Source of the DNA: Pascua guehoae
Lineage: Eukaryota > Basidiomycota > Tremellomycetes > Trichosporonales > Trichosporonaceae
Reading direction: 5' to 3'
Assembly: GCA_001600415.1 (NCBI GenBank)
Contig: BCJX01000002.1
Coordinates: 124,001-188,000 of the forward strand
Length of the DNA: 64,000 nucleotides
Part shown: one piece after another, positions 55,013 through 64,000 of the stretch
Layout of the letters: each line of letters begins with the position of its first letter
Numbering within the stretch: the first letter of the stretch is position 1
Notes under the pieces: generated by a model
What the model saw: only the letters and a program-made list of their open reading frames with translations
The model's database searches: none
Told to the model about the DNA's origin: nothing
Position numbers and translations under genes: made by a program

Positions 55013-56500
55013 CTACGGCGCGGCGGGGGCTGATGGAGCGGACGAGGCTGACGGGGCGGCNCCCCTGCCCCTGCCCCTGCCCCTGCCTCTGCCCCTCCCC
55101 CGTCCTCGGCCCCGTCCTCTTCCCCTCCCGACACCAGTGGCCGCGGCGCTCCCTCTCGCCACGCCACTGCCGGTAATCGCGCTTCCTATCGCCTTTCCCC
55201 GCCCTCGACCGCGCCCTCGTCCTCTTCCCCTGCCTCGCCCCGTTCCCCGCGTGGTCCCGCGACCGCGCCCACGCCCACGTCCCCGCGTTCCCCGCGCAGC
55301 ACCGCGCACCGAGAAACTCGGGTCCATCTCGTCGTCGTCCGTCTCCTCCGTGTCCGTCTCGTCGGATCCTTCCATGTCCTCGTCGTCGGCCTCGCCTTCG
55401 TCCTCGCCTTCGTCCTCGTCGTCCATGTCCTCGTCACCGGCGTCGCCGAGGTCCTCCGCGTCCGCCGTGACGCCTGCTCCAACCACTTGTCGGCGCGCCG
55501 CAGGCGGCGCATCGATTTCTGGCTGCGGCTCCGCGTTTGGTCGTCTGTCCAACACAGGCACCGCGGGCTGGTCCTCTGGGCGCCGGTTATCGCCGTGGTA
55601 CGCACCCACACGGTGCTCCACACGGCGGTACCCGTTCCCTTCTGCGTTCTTGGGTGTGTCCGAGCCGTACCCGTTCCCAGCCTCATTCCACTCTTCTTCA
55701 ATAACACTCCAGTCCGCACTGGGGCCCCCACGCCGCGCCCCCGAACGCATGCTGGATGACGGGAGATCAAAATTCTTCGCCCAGGTGGTGAGGTAGAACC
55801 GCGAGTCGCGCGGCGGCGGCGACGGCGGCGCCTCGAGCGGCGAACGGCGTGGGAGACCAAGGCGCGTGAGAAGCGTGTCTGGGTCGCTGGGAAGGCGGTA
55901 ATGTGCAAGCGGACTGGTTGGCACTGGAGCTGTGAGGGTAGCTGTGGGTCGTGGCGCCGGCACGAGGCGCGGGACAGGATGGGGTACCCCGCCGCGAGGT
56001 CCTGCACGAGGAGGTGGTCGAGGAGGCGCCTTGTACTTTTCCGTCTTGTCGATGACGGTCTTTTTGGGGGCGAGCTCCGTGTGAAGCTGCTCACTGGCGT
56101 GTGTACGAGCGTGTGTGCTCGCTCCACGATCTGGGCGCTCGTCATGGTCGGATTTGGCACTGGATCCCATGGGTGCGCTCGCCGTGGATGGTGCTAATGG
56201 CGCAGAGGTAGGCGGCTTGGCCGACTTCCCACTCGAGCGCGAAGCGGTACGTTGGCCAGTGCGAGACCCTTCGGACACGGTCGATTTTGCACCGCCCTGC
56301 GAGTCCGAGCGTGGCGCGTATGTCACTGGTGACCACCAGCTGCTCACCGGCCGATCGGCGCGTGTGCTGGTGCCAGTCGACTTTTGTCCGCGCGAGAATC
56401 CGTGTGATTCTGATCGGTGCACATACTGTCCATGCGAAGGCGGTGAGATGGGCGAGATGGACGATCCGTCAGGCGCATCGGAAGGGTCATCGCGAGGCAT
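55013..56500 (-). CDS. Disordered protein with acidic stretch and C-terminal GRG repeats
   Basis: Single-exon frame of 495 aa from an ATG at 56500. The N-terminal 150 residues are Ser/Pro/Lys-rich. A proline-rich part (PPRPPPRAGPRGG) follows. Near the centre is the only ordered-looking segment, RFYLTTWAKNFDLPSSS, with DWSVIEEEWNEAGNG. Then a long Asp/Glu block (about residues 345-395), and finally two blocks of G-R repeats (about residues 400-440 and 460-485) ending AAPSASSAPSAPAAP. RGG/GRG repeats usually bind RNA or G-rich nucleic acid and are arginine-methylated. The acidic-then-GRG order recalls nucleolar proteins (GAR1, nucleolin-like), but no enzymatic or RRM domain is present. One base is N at 55061 inside the last repeat block, so repeat number is uncertain. 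Confidence 0.7.
   Translation of the reverse strand: MPRDDPSDAPDGSSISPISPPSHGQYVHRSESHGFSRGQKSTGTSTRADRPVSSWWSPVTYAPRSDSQGGAKSTVSEGSRTGQRTASRSSGKSAKPPTSAPLAPSTASAPMGSSAKSDHDERPDRGASTHARTHASEQLHTELAPKKTVIDKTEKYKAPPRPPPRAGPRGGVPHPVPRLVPAPRPTATLTAPVPTSPLAHYRLPSDPDTLLTRLGLPRRSPLEAPPSPPPRDSRFYLTTWAKNFDLPSSSMRSGARRGGPSADWSVIEEEWNEAGNGYGSDTPKNAEGNGYRRVEHRVGAYHGDNRRPEDQPAVPVLDRRPNAEPQPEIDAPPAARRQVVGAGVTADAEDLGDAGDEDMDDEDEGEDEGEADDEDMEGSDETDTEETDDDEMDPSFSVRGAARGTRGRGRGRGRGTTRGTGRGRGRGRGRGRGRGKAIGSAITGSGVARGSAAATGVGRGRGRGRGRGRGRGRGRGRGRXAAPSASSAPSAPAAP
55061..55061. other. Single ambiguous base in GC-rich repeat
   Basis: An N directly after GGGGCGGC and before a CCCCTG repeat, inside the GRG-coding block. 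Confidence 0.95.
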
Positions 56501-57018
56501 CCGTTTGGTGCGGCTGCCTGGCCTTTGGAACTTGCGCGATGGATGTAAGTTGGAACAGACGTCGACGGGAAGTGCACGCAGTGCAGTGGCCGGCGGGGAT
56601 AGGCGTTACCGAAAACGGATCGAGTATGCGCGCTTGGAGGATGGAGTGGATGGACAAACGAGGAGGGGTATTATGATGATGGATAAGAGTGTGGATGGAT
56701 TAATGGAGAGGTGGATTGTCACGATAGACGAGGGCAAAGTCGCGGCAGACGCAGGTGAATCGAGGTTGGCGAGCCACAAACAGTTTGTGGCCGCCAAGGA
56801 ACCAGTCCTCGGAAGCCGCCGTCGGAATAGTGTACTGTACCCAAACCCCCCCCCAACTCCAGTCAACAAACTCTTTCTCTTCACTCTGCATTTCAAGTCC
56901 AGTCTTGCTATACATAAGGTGGCCAAGGTGGGGTCATGGCAGTCATGCATCCCAGCGTATTGCTTGTCAACATGACAGAGATAGGGGACAGAGGCAAAAA
57001 ACCCCCAAAAATGAAACG
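56501..57018. other. Promoter region of the GRG-rich gene
   Basis: No gene recognised. Lies upstream of the ATG at 56500 (minus). Confidence 0.5.
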
Positions 57019-57101
57019 TGACTGCACGCTGAATCGAACAGCGGTCTCTTCGGATTTTGTATTACCACAACGAAGCGTACTAACCACTATACTATGCAAT
57101 C
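57019..57101 (-). tRNA. tRNA-His(GUG) with intron
   Basis: Minus strand. The acceptor GATTGCA pairs with TGCAGTC through a U-G pair. The D arm is GTATAGTGGTTAGTAC, the usual His type. The anticodon stem CTTCG with CGAAG is perfect around TTGTGG (GTG). About 11 nt form the intron. The T arm is CGCTG-TTCGATT-CAGCG. G-1 would be added after transcription, as in other eukaryotes. Confidence 0.88.
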
Positions 57102-57758
57102 CTTTCATATTGTCACGTGATGGACACACGCTAATGACTGGTTTTTGTCGTTCTGCGTTCCTAACGGTCCGTGCACACTGCCACACCACTAAGCACTGGT
57201 GAAGACCCTCATGCATTACGAGCCAAGAAAAAAAAAAAGGGTGCGATCTTCCGTCTTTGGTGGTATTGGCAGAGGAGAGAGGGCAGTGGTGTAAACTATG
57301 GTGATTGAACGTTGTGTATGAGTGAGCAAGTCCAATTCCAGTGTCTGAGAGCCACCGTCGTCTTGGGTGTGGCAGATACGGCGAGTCAGTTCCATGGCCT
57401 TTGGGTGCCACAGCGGGTGTTATGGGTCGGGGAGGGGACGGAGAAAGGGGACGTCGTTATCGATACCTGGCCTAACACCGAATGGATTGGGATAGACTGC
57501 ATTCACTCCCAGTTCCTGCGAGTTAGTCACCCATGACAAACAAGCCGCCATTGTTTGCACCATCGCACAATGCTCCTTTTCTCATCACAACCCCATTTTG
57601 ACCCGACTCATCACAGGCGGCAATGGTAGCCCTAATTATTTGTGGGTTCCTCAAACACCCAGACCAACGTTGGAGAGTGCACAAATGAATACTCATCACA
57701 ACCCTCTCCATCTATCTCTGTTTCTTTCTCCCCAACCACCATCTCATTTCTCATTACC
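57102..57758. other. Intergenic, upstream region of the next gene
   Basis: No gene recognised. The last ~80 bp are pyrimidine-rich (TCTCTGTTTCTTTCTCC) before the ATG at 57759, as in a fungal leader. Confidence 0.5.
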
Positions 57759-59517
57759 ATGTCGCTACCACTCTGTGGATCACGGCCAAGTACGTCCAAA
57801 GCACTATCCAATCCTTACACAAACCCAGAATATACCGACGACTCCCGTTCGTTGGGTCGCCGATTCACGCTAGGCCGGTTGACTTCCAAGATTCGCCGCC
57901 GTAATCGACTTCGTACGTACACTGAAGCTTCTGTTGGGGCTACCGCAAGTGATAACTGCTGACGTTCAGCTCTGTTCAAGGACGCTCAAGGACTCGAAGA
58001 CTGCCCAAGTGCCGAGTCGTCCTACCGCACAAGCCGAAGTAGCACCTCGTCGGGTGCCACCGCTCCGAACGATAGCGAGAGCGTGGAGAGCCGCAGCCTG
58101 GACAATTGGGAACGATCCACCTTCTCTTCGTCGCAGCGCGCATCCTCGCTTTCCCGTGTTGAGAGTCTTCTTGGTGAGTTTCATGATGAGGGATATCTGG
58201 AAGGATTGGCAAATTGCCAGGTTGTGGTCGCAGAGGACGAGGTTAGCTCTGGAGTGAGAAACGGGGAGCTGTGATGGACAGTGTCCAGCTGCATCACTCA
58301 TCACCAACAAACAACCAAAAAAAACGACAAAATTGTGGCCATACTCACACCCAGTGACCAACCAACACCGTCCCACACCAAACCAAACCGTCATCCCGCT
58401 CCCCCTCGGTGACCACAGCGCGTCGTCACCAAAGTACCGATCTACGCAAACGACCTCTGAGCTCATTGCCGAAGCCTCTACGCTCCAATTCAACGACCTC
58501 TTCGTCAACAACCGCTCCGACACATTACAACTGGGGGCGGAGCCTGCTGCTGGACCCAGCAAAACACGTGAAACCGACCCTAGCGCCCAAACTGGTGTCC
58601 ATTATACCCCTGACATCCTACGTGACGTCTCTCCTGTAGAGGGCTGTTCTGAGGGCCGTTCTGAGGGCCAAGTCTATGGCCACACCTCGTCTCGTTTCCC
58701 ACGTCGCCGTGTCCGGTTAACTGAGTTGATTGAGGATATGTTCGTCCTGTCCGGCAACGATCCAGGGCAGTTCCCCTCGACGCCCAGTACAAAGGTGCCG
58801 GAAGACCCGATGTTTGAAGAATCAGCACTTGGCGACTGGCCACTTGGTGGTTCATCACGTAACGAGTCCCTCCCTGGTCACCTCGAGCTGAAGGGCAGTG
58901 TAGATGCTACCGTCGAGGGTCCCATGTTGGACGAATCGTCCCCATCGGTATCCCCCGCCCCCTCTGTAACCGACAACGCCGTCCCCATCCTCCCCATGAC
59001 CAGTACCACAACCCTACAGTCGGCACCCTCAGCCCCGCACAGCGAAACGCCCATGCCCGATATCGAGCTCGACGACCACCAGCTCGACCGCATCTACGCC
59101 GCCGCCCGCGAATGGGGACGCAGCATCCCGCACTACCACGCCGACAACCCCTCCGATACGAGCGGCACCCCGAACGACCACAGCCAGCACTCTCGGGGAT
59201 ATTCTCTCGGCCCTTTTTCACCTCACATGTGGTACGATCGATTCAAGACCCGCCGGCGCCGCTACACTCGGCTGTGGTCAGGCAGCTGGCCTACAGCAGG
59301 TAGCCCGTCGCAAACGCCCCTCCCGGATCTCGCAATGGATACGGCGGTGGATACGACGCTGGACTGGTGTGATGCGCCGCGAACCTCGAATGGCAGCCTT
59401 GAATACATTCCCGACTGGGTGTACACGACGACTCAGCCCACCGATCGATCGTGGTACAAGCGAGGCTGGGACCTCGTTGATTCGCTACAGTTACATCGTT
59501 ACCGCCTCCGGCGTTGA
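57759..59517 (+). CDS. Ser/Thr/Pro-rich disordered protein of unknown function
   Basis: Three exons, 57759-57912, 57970-58173 and 58355-59517, give 506 aa. The 181-nt second intron ends at CACACCCAG, the only acceptor that keeps frame and leads to VTNQHRPTPNQ. Not recognised. A basic patch (KIRRRNRL, about residues 42-50) is followed by a Ser-rich low-complexity part, then FPRRRVRLTELIEDMFVLSG (a short basic-amphipathic helix) and repeats of Ser/Pro/Asp. Near the C-terminus a more ordered, conserved-looking segment includes HQLDRIYAAAREWGRSIPHY, FSPHMWYDRFKTRRRRYTRLW and a final aromatic/basic tail SWYKRGWDLVDSLQLHRYR. There are no cysteine clusters or membrane segments. A regulatory or scaffold role is possible but not shown. 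Confidence 0.75.
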
Positions 59518-60081
59518 TCGCAGCGTCCGACCTTGACCACATCTGCATCGAAGCGAGCCTGGCATGAGGGCGACAACACATTCCAGCGTTCCGATTTGAG
59601 CACGAGCGATGCACGATGCCCGCGGCACTGAATAGCCGCAAAGCCCTGCGGCCGTGACTCCCCTCACGACATGGCCACCGATGCCCCCTCGGCCACAACC
59701 GTTTCCGCCTCTTCGCCGACCAAGTGGCGACCTGTAGACGAATCCTCCCAACGGCGATGCCCCCAGATAGTGATGTTGAGCAGCATGCAAATATAACGAT
59801 GTCTACCCGAGTAGCATGGCACTTCTCATTTACTGCCCCCATTATTCTTTTGCTACGAAGTTGGCTTTCGCAATCACGATGTGAGGTTTGAGGACGCGGC
59901 TCGTGTCATAAAATGTCCCACTTGGCCCCATTTGCTGTAAAACAAGGCTGCTCGGATAGAATGTGGCGGAGTACGAGGAGCAGGGATACATGTATAATCT
60001 AATGAGCTACAGATATTACCGTATTTCTAGACCCGGTGGGTATGGAGCACAGCAGCTGCAGTGTATGGGACGCACAGCCGT
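59518..60081. other. Convergent intergenic region
   Basis: Between two convergent stop codons. No gene recognised; probably 3' untranslated regions and terminators. Confidence 0.5.
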
Positions 60082-62234
60082 TCACACCGTGACGCCATCC
60101 TCTGTACTGTGAAACAACTCGCGGAAGAGCTTGTCCCACTCGACCCAGTCGCCCAGGTCGACTGCCATAGGGGATGGCCTGCGAGGCAGCTCAATTTCAC
60201 TACCCGTGTAAGGGTGCACGATGCCCTCTGGGCTGACCGTCGCCGGGTCCAGTTCTGGTTCCGTTTGGGATATGCCCTGGTTCGGACAGTCACGGACGGC
60301 CGTGCGGAGCTGCTCTAGGATTGCTAGGGCCGCGGCGTTGGCGGTTTCCAAGTTGTTTTTCTGGCTCGTGATGACGCGGAGGCAGCCTATCGCCTTGTCC
60401 AGAGCGGCGAGCTCGGTCGGGTCTGCCGTGTAGCTGGTATCTCCGACTGCTCGGCTCTTGCATTGTAGGAGCGAGTAGGCCATGACCATGCCGCCGTTGA
60501 AGGCGTGGAGGCCCACTACTTCGACTCTGCACCTATTGTCGATCCACCGCAGGAGGAGAAACGACGTGAGCGCCTCTACACACGCGAGGAGGCTGTGCGC
60601 AGCAAGGAGGCCGTGTTCCAGTGCCGTCGAGCCCACTGTAACCCAGCCGCGGTACTCGTGGAACATGGGGTTGCCATAGTAGGGCCTGTGCGCTTCGATG
60701 ATGGCATCCTCGATGACTATTTTGAGGATGCACGCCTGTGCGAAAACCCATGGCGGCTCGTTATCACGGGGCTCGTGCATCTGGAGCTGGGGCGGCAGAT
60801 TTCTTGCAAAGTCGTCGAATTTGTCGTGCACTTGGCCCATTCGGTGGGAAATATCCTGGTTGCTGAGAAAAATATCATCACACTCGGCTCGGAGATCGCT
60901 CCAGGCCAGCTTGACGTCAATGTATGCCCATTCGGATATTGGACTGGGCGATGGGGGCGGGAATAGGTTTGACCCCGCTACGGTCTCCAGGACGCTGTCG
61001 GGTACGACTGACGGTCGGGGAACGTTGACGAGTTCGGGCTCTGAGAGGAGACCCAGCCTCCACCGCAGTGTGCTATCGTTAGCCAACACGCGTACGCAAA
61101 AACCTACCGTTTGCAGAGAAGCAGATTCCACCAGACGCGCCGACGTAGCTCGCGCTGCAGAAACGACTCATCGTCGCGGTCGCGGTGCAGGCCGACGAGA
61201 ATGGCCGCGTGCCACGCTCTTCCAACGCTGAGCCACGCGGGGCCAGACCACGAGTCGGCGCCGTTCATGTAGCTGCATACGACGGCAACGTGGGCGTTTA
61301 CAAAATCGACCCCGTCGCCCCACATTGACGGCCCGCTGCAGAACAGGATGAGGTCGTCGGTAAGCAGGCGGAGCTGTTCCTCGTAGTCATCCTGTCCTGT
61401 TACCGAGGCCGAGAGGGCGGTTTGGCCGACGAGGAGGACAGACGCGAGAAAGGCCAGCGCGGGTGCATCCGTCTCCACAACAGATTTGTCGGAGATGCGC
61501 GTAAATAGCTCTTCGGAGCGAGCGCGGAGAAGATTGGGCAGCGTCAGGCGGAACATGACGTCGAACCCAAGAAACTCGGCCAGCAAGCGGCGGCACGTGG
61601 GGACGGGTGGGAAACGAGCGGCGAGAGACGCCAGTCGGTCCGCTTTGGAGGTCGTAGGAGCGGCAGCAACGGTGCGCCTGGCTTGTCCTCCATCTTGAGC
61701 TTGCGGTGTCGGGGTACTACGCTGAACCACATCGTAGGGATGGTGCCTATCCAATCTCGAGCTAGTATCAGCCGAGTATCAGATACGAGTCACTCACTTT
61801 GACGACTCATAAATACACTCGGCGTGGCCTCGTACACATGCCGCGCAGGGCTGTTGGCGATCGCAGCGAAGTTTGAGCCGCTTGCACCGCGAGCAGACAT
61901 GAATGGCACGCCGGCGTTTGGGTGGGGTAGGAGAGGGGGACGGAGATGGGGGACGCGTGTGAGGGGATGTCGTGTATGTATTCGAGTTTGGCGAGGGACT
62001 GTGCGGCGTCAGCATGCGATTCGTTTATCGTGCTTGTTTATCGCGCCGAGGAACTCACTCGACGCTCGGCGCTGCTGTAGAAGTGGCGGTGGATGCACCG
62101 CGCGCGCCAGCGTACACGCACTCGGCCGCCGCGTCCGCCGCGATGCACGACGAGCACGGTGTACGGTGGTCACATGCGTGTTTGAGGCGGCGGCAGCGCG
62201 CGCAGCTGCGGATTGTGCGGGGGCGTTTGACCAT
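60082..62234 (-). CDS. Transcription factor with two tandem Zn2Cys6 clusters and fungal TF domain
   Basis: Four exons, 62234-62059, 61998-61798, 61755-61108 and 61072-60082, give 671 aa. The start is the ATG before VKRPRT. Cluster 1 is C11-X2-C-X6-C-X5-C-X2-C-X8-C39, and cluster 2 is C94-X2-C-X6-C-X5-C-X2-C-X6-C120; each has the basic CxRCxRLK pattern of the DNA-contacting helix. They are joined by a Ser/Thr/Pro linker of about 54 residues and a KRRR patch. The first intron falls in this linker (GTGAGT...CACAG) and phases match, so both clusters belong to one protein. The rest is the helical fungal-specific TF domain (for example RRVWWNLLLCKR and DNEPPWVFAQACILKIVIEDAIIEAHRP). It sits divergently 376 bp from an MFS transporter. 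Tandem Zn2Cys6 clusters are unusual and could let a monomer bind two CGG sites. Confidence 0.9.
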
Positions 62235-62410
62235 GGTGGATGTGACGGATGACGAAGACAAGACCGTCCTGGGTCCAGGAGTTGTTCTCAGAAGTTAGGA
62301 CACAAACAAGCGGTGGGAGGGGATTAGCATCTTCACTAATGTATGTTTGGTTCCGCTAATAGAATGAACACGTGGTCTCGCTTAGCGTTATCGGATAAGG
62401 AGCGGATTTC

Positions 62411-62490
62411 CCGGCGGCCGAGTCGGCGGTCGGCGGGTGGGCGGAACATGGCAGCCAGCCATCGGCGGACATCGGCGGGTCAGTCGGCGG
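62411..62490. promoter_or_regulatory. Array of TCGGCGG direct repeats, probable Zn2Cys6 binding sites
   Basis: Five exact TCGGCGG copies start at 62423, 62430, 62462, 62472 and 62484. A related CCGGCGG lies at 62411-62417. The CGG triplet is the classic Zn2Cys6 half-site. All exact copies are direct repeats; spacings from start to start are 7, 32, 10 and 12 bp, so some lie about one helical turn apart. The adjacent regulator is a natural candidate to bind them. Confidence 0.65.
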
Positions 62491-62561
62491 ACTACCTGCT
62501 GCCCACAAAGGGCTAGTGGCAGGACGACTCGACTCGATGCCCCCCAAGACCTGCAAAAGGG

Positions 62562-62569
62562 TATATAAT
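62562..62569 (+). promoter_or_regulatory. TATA box of the transporter gene
   Basis: TATATAAT within GGTATATAATAG, about 49 bp upstream of the ATG at 62611 and downstream of the repeat array. Confidence 0.75.
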
Positions 62570-62610
62570 AGAAGCCATATCAGCAATGAGATGAGTCTGC
62601 GAGAACTACA

Positions 62611-63962
62611 ATGTCTGTGCTGGCCAAACACACTGAAGAGTCTCTCAAAACTGCGCCGGCATCGGACTCGCCCACACCCACCCTCAATACTGCCACTGTC
62701 AACACTGCCACTGTCAACACTGCCACTGCCGAAAAGGATGACACCCTGGCCATCGACCCCGCCCCCGACGGCGGTGTGCGTGCATGGCTGACGGTTCTCG
62801 GGTCATTTCTCACCATTTTCGTCCAGTTTGGCCTCAGTGAGTACTACAGTACAGCACCCCTTGCAATAGTCAAGCTGACGGGTTAGCAAACACGTTTGGC
62901 GTGTTCCAGGGGTACTACGAAACATCGCTCCTGTCCTCGTACTCGCCCAGTACGATATCATGGATCGGGGGTCTGCAGCAGTTTTTTATCTTCTTTGGAG
63001 TAAGTTTACAGACATTTTACCCTATGCTGGAGTTCGTGCCTCTGTCCATCCGTAAACAAAGGCGCATATCCTCTCCGTTCACTTTGGCACCCGGCCACCA
63101 TGACCCTGGCCTTTGTGACACTCGGCGTCACAACTGCATCTATGGCGGCCCCCTTATGCCCCTTATGGTGTCCTATCGGGTCGGTGCTGACTCTCAGGGC
63201 TTGTTTGTTGGTCGGCTGTTTGACGCGCACGGGATCCACCTCCTTGCCGTTCCAGGGACCGTGTTGCTCGTTCTCAGCCTCATGATGACATCACGTACGT
63301 CCCCAGCCTCCCAAAGGGTGAGTCATCTTTTACTGACACTTCAGTGTGCAAAGAATTCTACCAGTTTGTGCTCGCGCAGGGTATCCTGTTTGGCATCGCC
63401 AGCGCGCTCGTCTTCTACCCTGCCGTGGCGGTTCCGGGACAATGGTTCTCACGTCGTCGCTCGTTGGCAATGGGAATTGCCAGTAGTAGCTCGGCATTGG
63501 GAGGCACCGTGTGGCCCATTGTGATGAATCGCTTGATCACCCAGATTGGTACGTCTCAACAACATGTTTGTGTCTCCATGAGCTGACAACCAGGCTTTCA
63601 ATGGGCAGTGCGCACAGTAGGATTCATCTCGTTAATCCTCCTCACCCTTTCGTGTCTCTTCATGCGCACTCGCCTTCCCCGTAAAACGCCCACGCCTTGG
63701 AATGCCATGCACGCGCCTCTACGCCAAAAGTCGTTTATCTTCCTGGTACTCTCCCCATCATTGGCCTGGTTGGGGTACGTAACCTTTACATCATCGGTGT
63801 GCCACAGCTAACCTTCAGATTATACACCCCCTTCTTCTACATTACGACGAGGGCCGAGCTCCTGGGTGCAACGTCCACATTCGCCTTTTACTTCCCAGCC
63901 TTTATTAATGCTGGTTCTGTCTTTGGCCGTCTCCTCACAGGATTGGGAGACCATTGGGGCAA
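62611..63962 (+). CDS. Monocarboxylate-transporter-like MFS protein (5' part, runs off the window)
   Basis: Exons 62611-62836, 62887-62999, 63198-63294, 63345-63548, 63594-63774 and 63819-63962, ending at a GTAAGT donor; the rest lies outside the window. The N-terminal cytosolic tail has (NTATV)3. The motif DGGVRAWLTVLGSF at the start of the first helix is the conserved D-G-G of the SLC16/MCT-type MFS. It continues GLTNTFGVFQGYYE (split codon restored by splicing), then VGRLFDAHG (the loop-2 signature), FGIASALVFYPAVAVPGQWFSRRRSLAMGIA and GGTVWPIVMNRLI. Hydrophobic helices are consistent with at least eight of twelve TMs so far. Substrates of fungal MCT-like proteins include monocarboxylates, riboflavin and other small acids, so the actual one is unknown. 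It lies divergent to the double-Zn2Cys6 regulator, whose probable sites sit in its promoter. Confidence 0.93.
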
Positions 63963-64000
63963 GTAAGTGATTACGTCCATGTCCTTTGGCCACGCATTTA

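Larger units (their letters stand above)
62235..62610. promoter_or_regulatory. Divergent promoter between the double-Zn2Cys6 regulator and the transporter
   Basis: 376 bp shared by both start codons. It contains the TCGGCGG repeat array at 62411-62490 and a TATA box for the transporter at 62562-62569. Confidence 0.8.

Noticed and set aside
55137..55796. 219-codon plus-strand frame opposite the GRG-rich gene.
   Set aside because: Mirror of GR and Asp/Glu repeats giving Pro/Arg/Ser repeats. The minus-strand frame is longer and has a coherent acidic-GRG organisation.
1..64000. Search for CRISPR arrays, bacterial operons, rRNA genes and transposon proteins.
   Set aside because: None seen. Organisation is eukaryotic, repeats are simple or minisatellite, and no reverse transcriptase, transposase or rRNA motif was recognised by eye.

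Overview
The window reads as nuclear DNA of a basidiomycetous yeast, most likely Tremellomycetes and perhaps Trichosporonales. Supporting signs are moderately high GC, many short spliceosomal introns (down to 36 nt, typically GTRNGT...YAG), Zn2Cys6 regulators, intron-bearing nuclear tRNAs, a DUF7025-type AAA ATPase and a GPR1/FUN34/YaaH transporter. The species assignment is inference. Two runs of N (11319-11333 and 47468-47503) and a single N (55061) mark assembly gaps, two of them in G-rich repeats. All exon boundaries were built by hand from reading frame and splice motifs.

Layout. 1-13 kb is sparse: one doubtful minus-strand gene (2012-2793), a signal-peptide/single-TM receptor-like gene with long repeat-bearing introns (7676-11269), then a secreted expansin/RlpA-like barrel protein (13002-13979). 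14-21.8 kb is a gene desert holding one puzzling 1.5-kb open frame. 21.8-34 kb mixes a BTB protein, a coiled-coil candidate, a thioredoxin-fold GST and a 17-exon AAA ATPase with seven tRNA genes. 35-44.7 kb has a ubiquitin-like protein with a coding minisatellite, an acetate-transporter-family gene, and two adjacent paralogues with an unusual long-spacer cysteine cluster, one carrying five copies of a QHAFSPFF-like motif. 45-57 kb is again sparse: a small HicA-like protein, seven more tRNA genes including an apparently intron-containing initiator tRNA-Met, an unknown gene whose stop codon overlaps that of a truncated FMN alpha-hydroxyacid oxidase remnant, and a GRG-rich acidic protein. 57.7-64 kb has a disordered protein and then a divergent pair: a regulator with two Zn2Cys6 clusters in tandem and a monocarboxylate-transporter-like MFS gene that runs off the end.

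The most coherent candidate system is the last one. The double-Zn2Cys6 regulator and the transporter share a 376-bp promoter containing five TCGGCGG direct repeats plus a CCGGCGG variant, which suggests a regulator controlling its neighbour and possibly itself. Other points of interest are the fungal HicA-like gene, the paired long-spacer cysteine-cluster genes, and the 14 tRNA genes packed into about 34 kb, 13 of which appear to carry introns.
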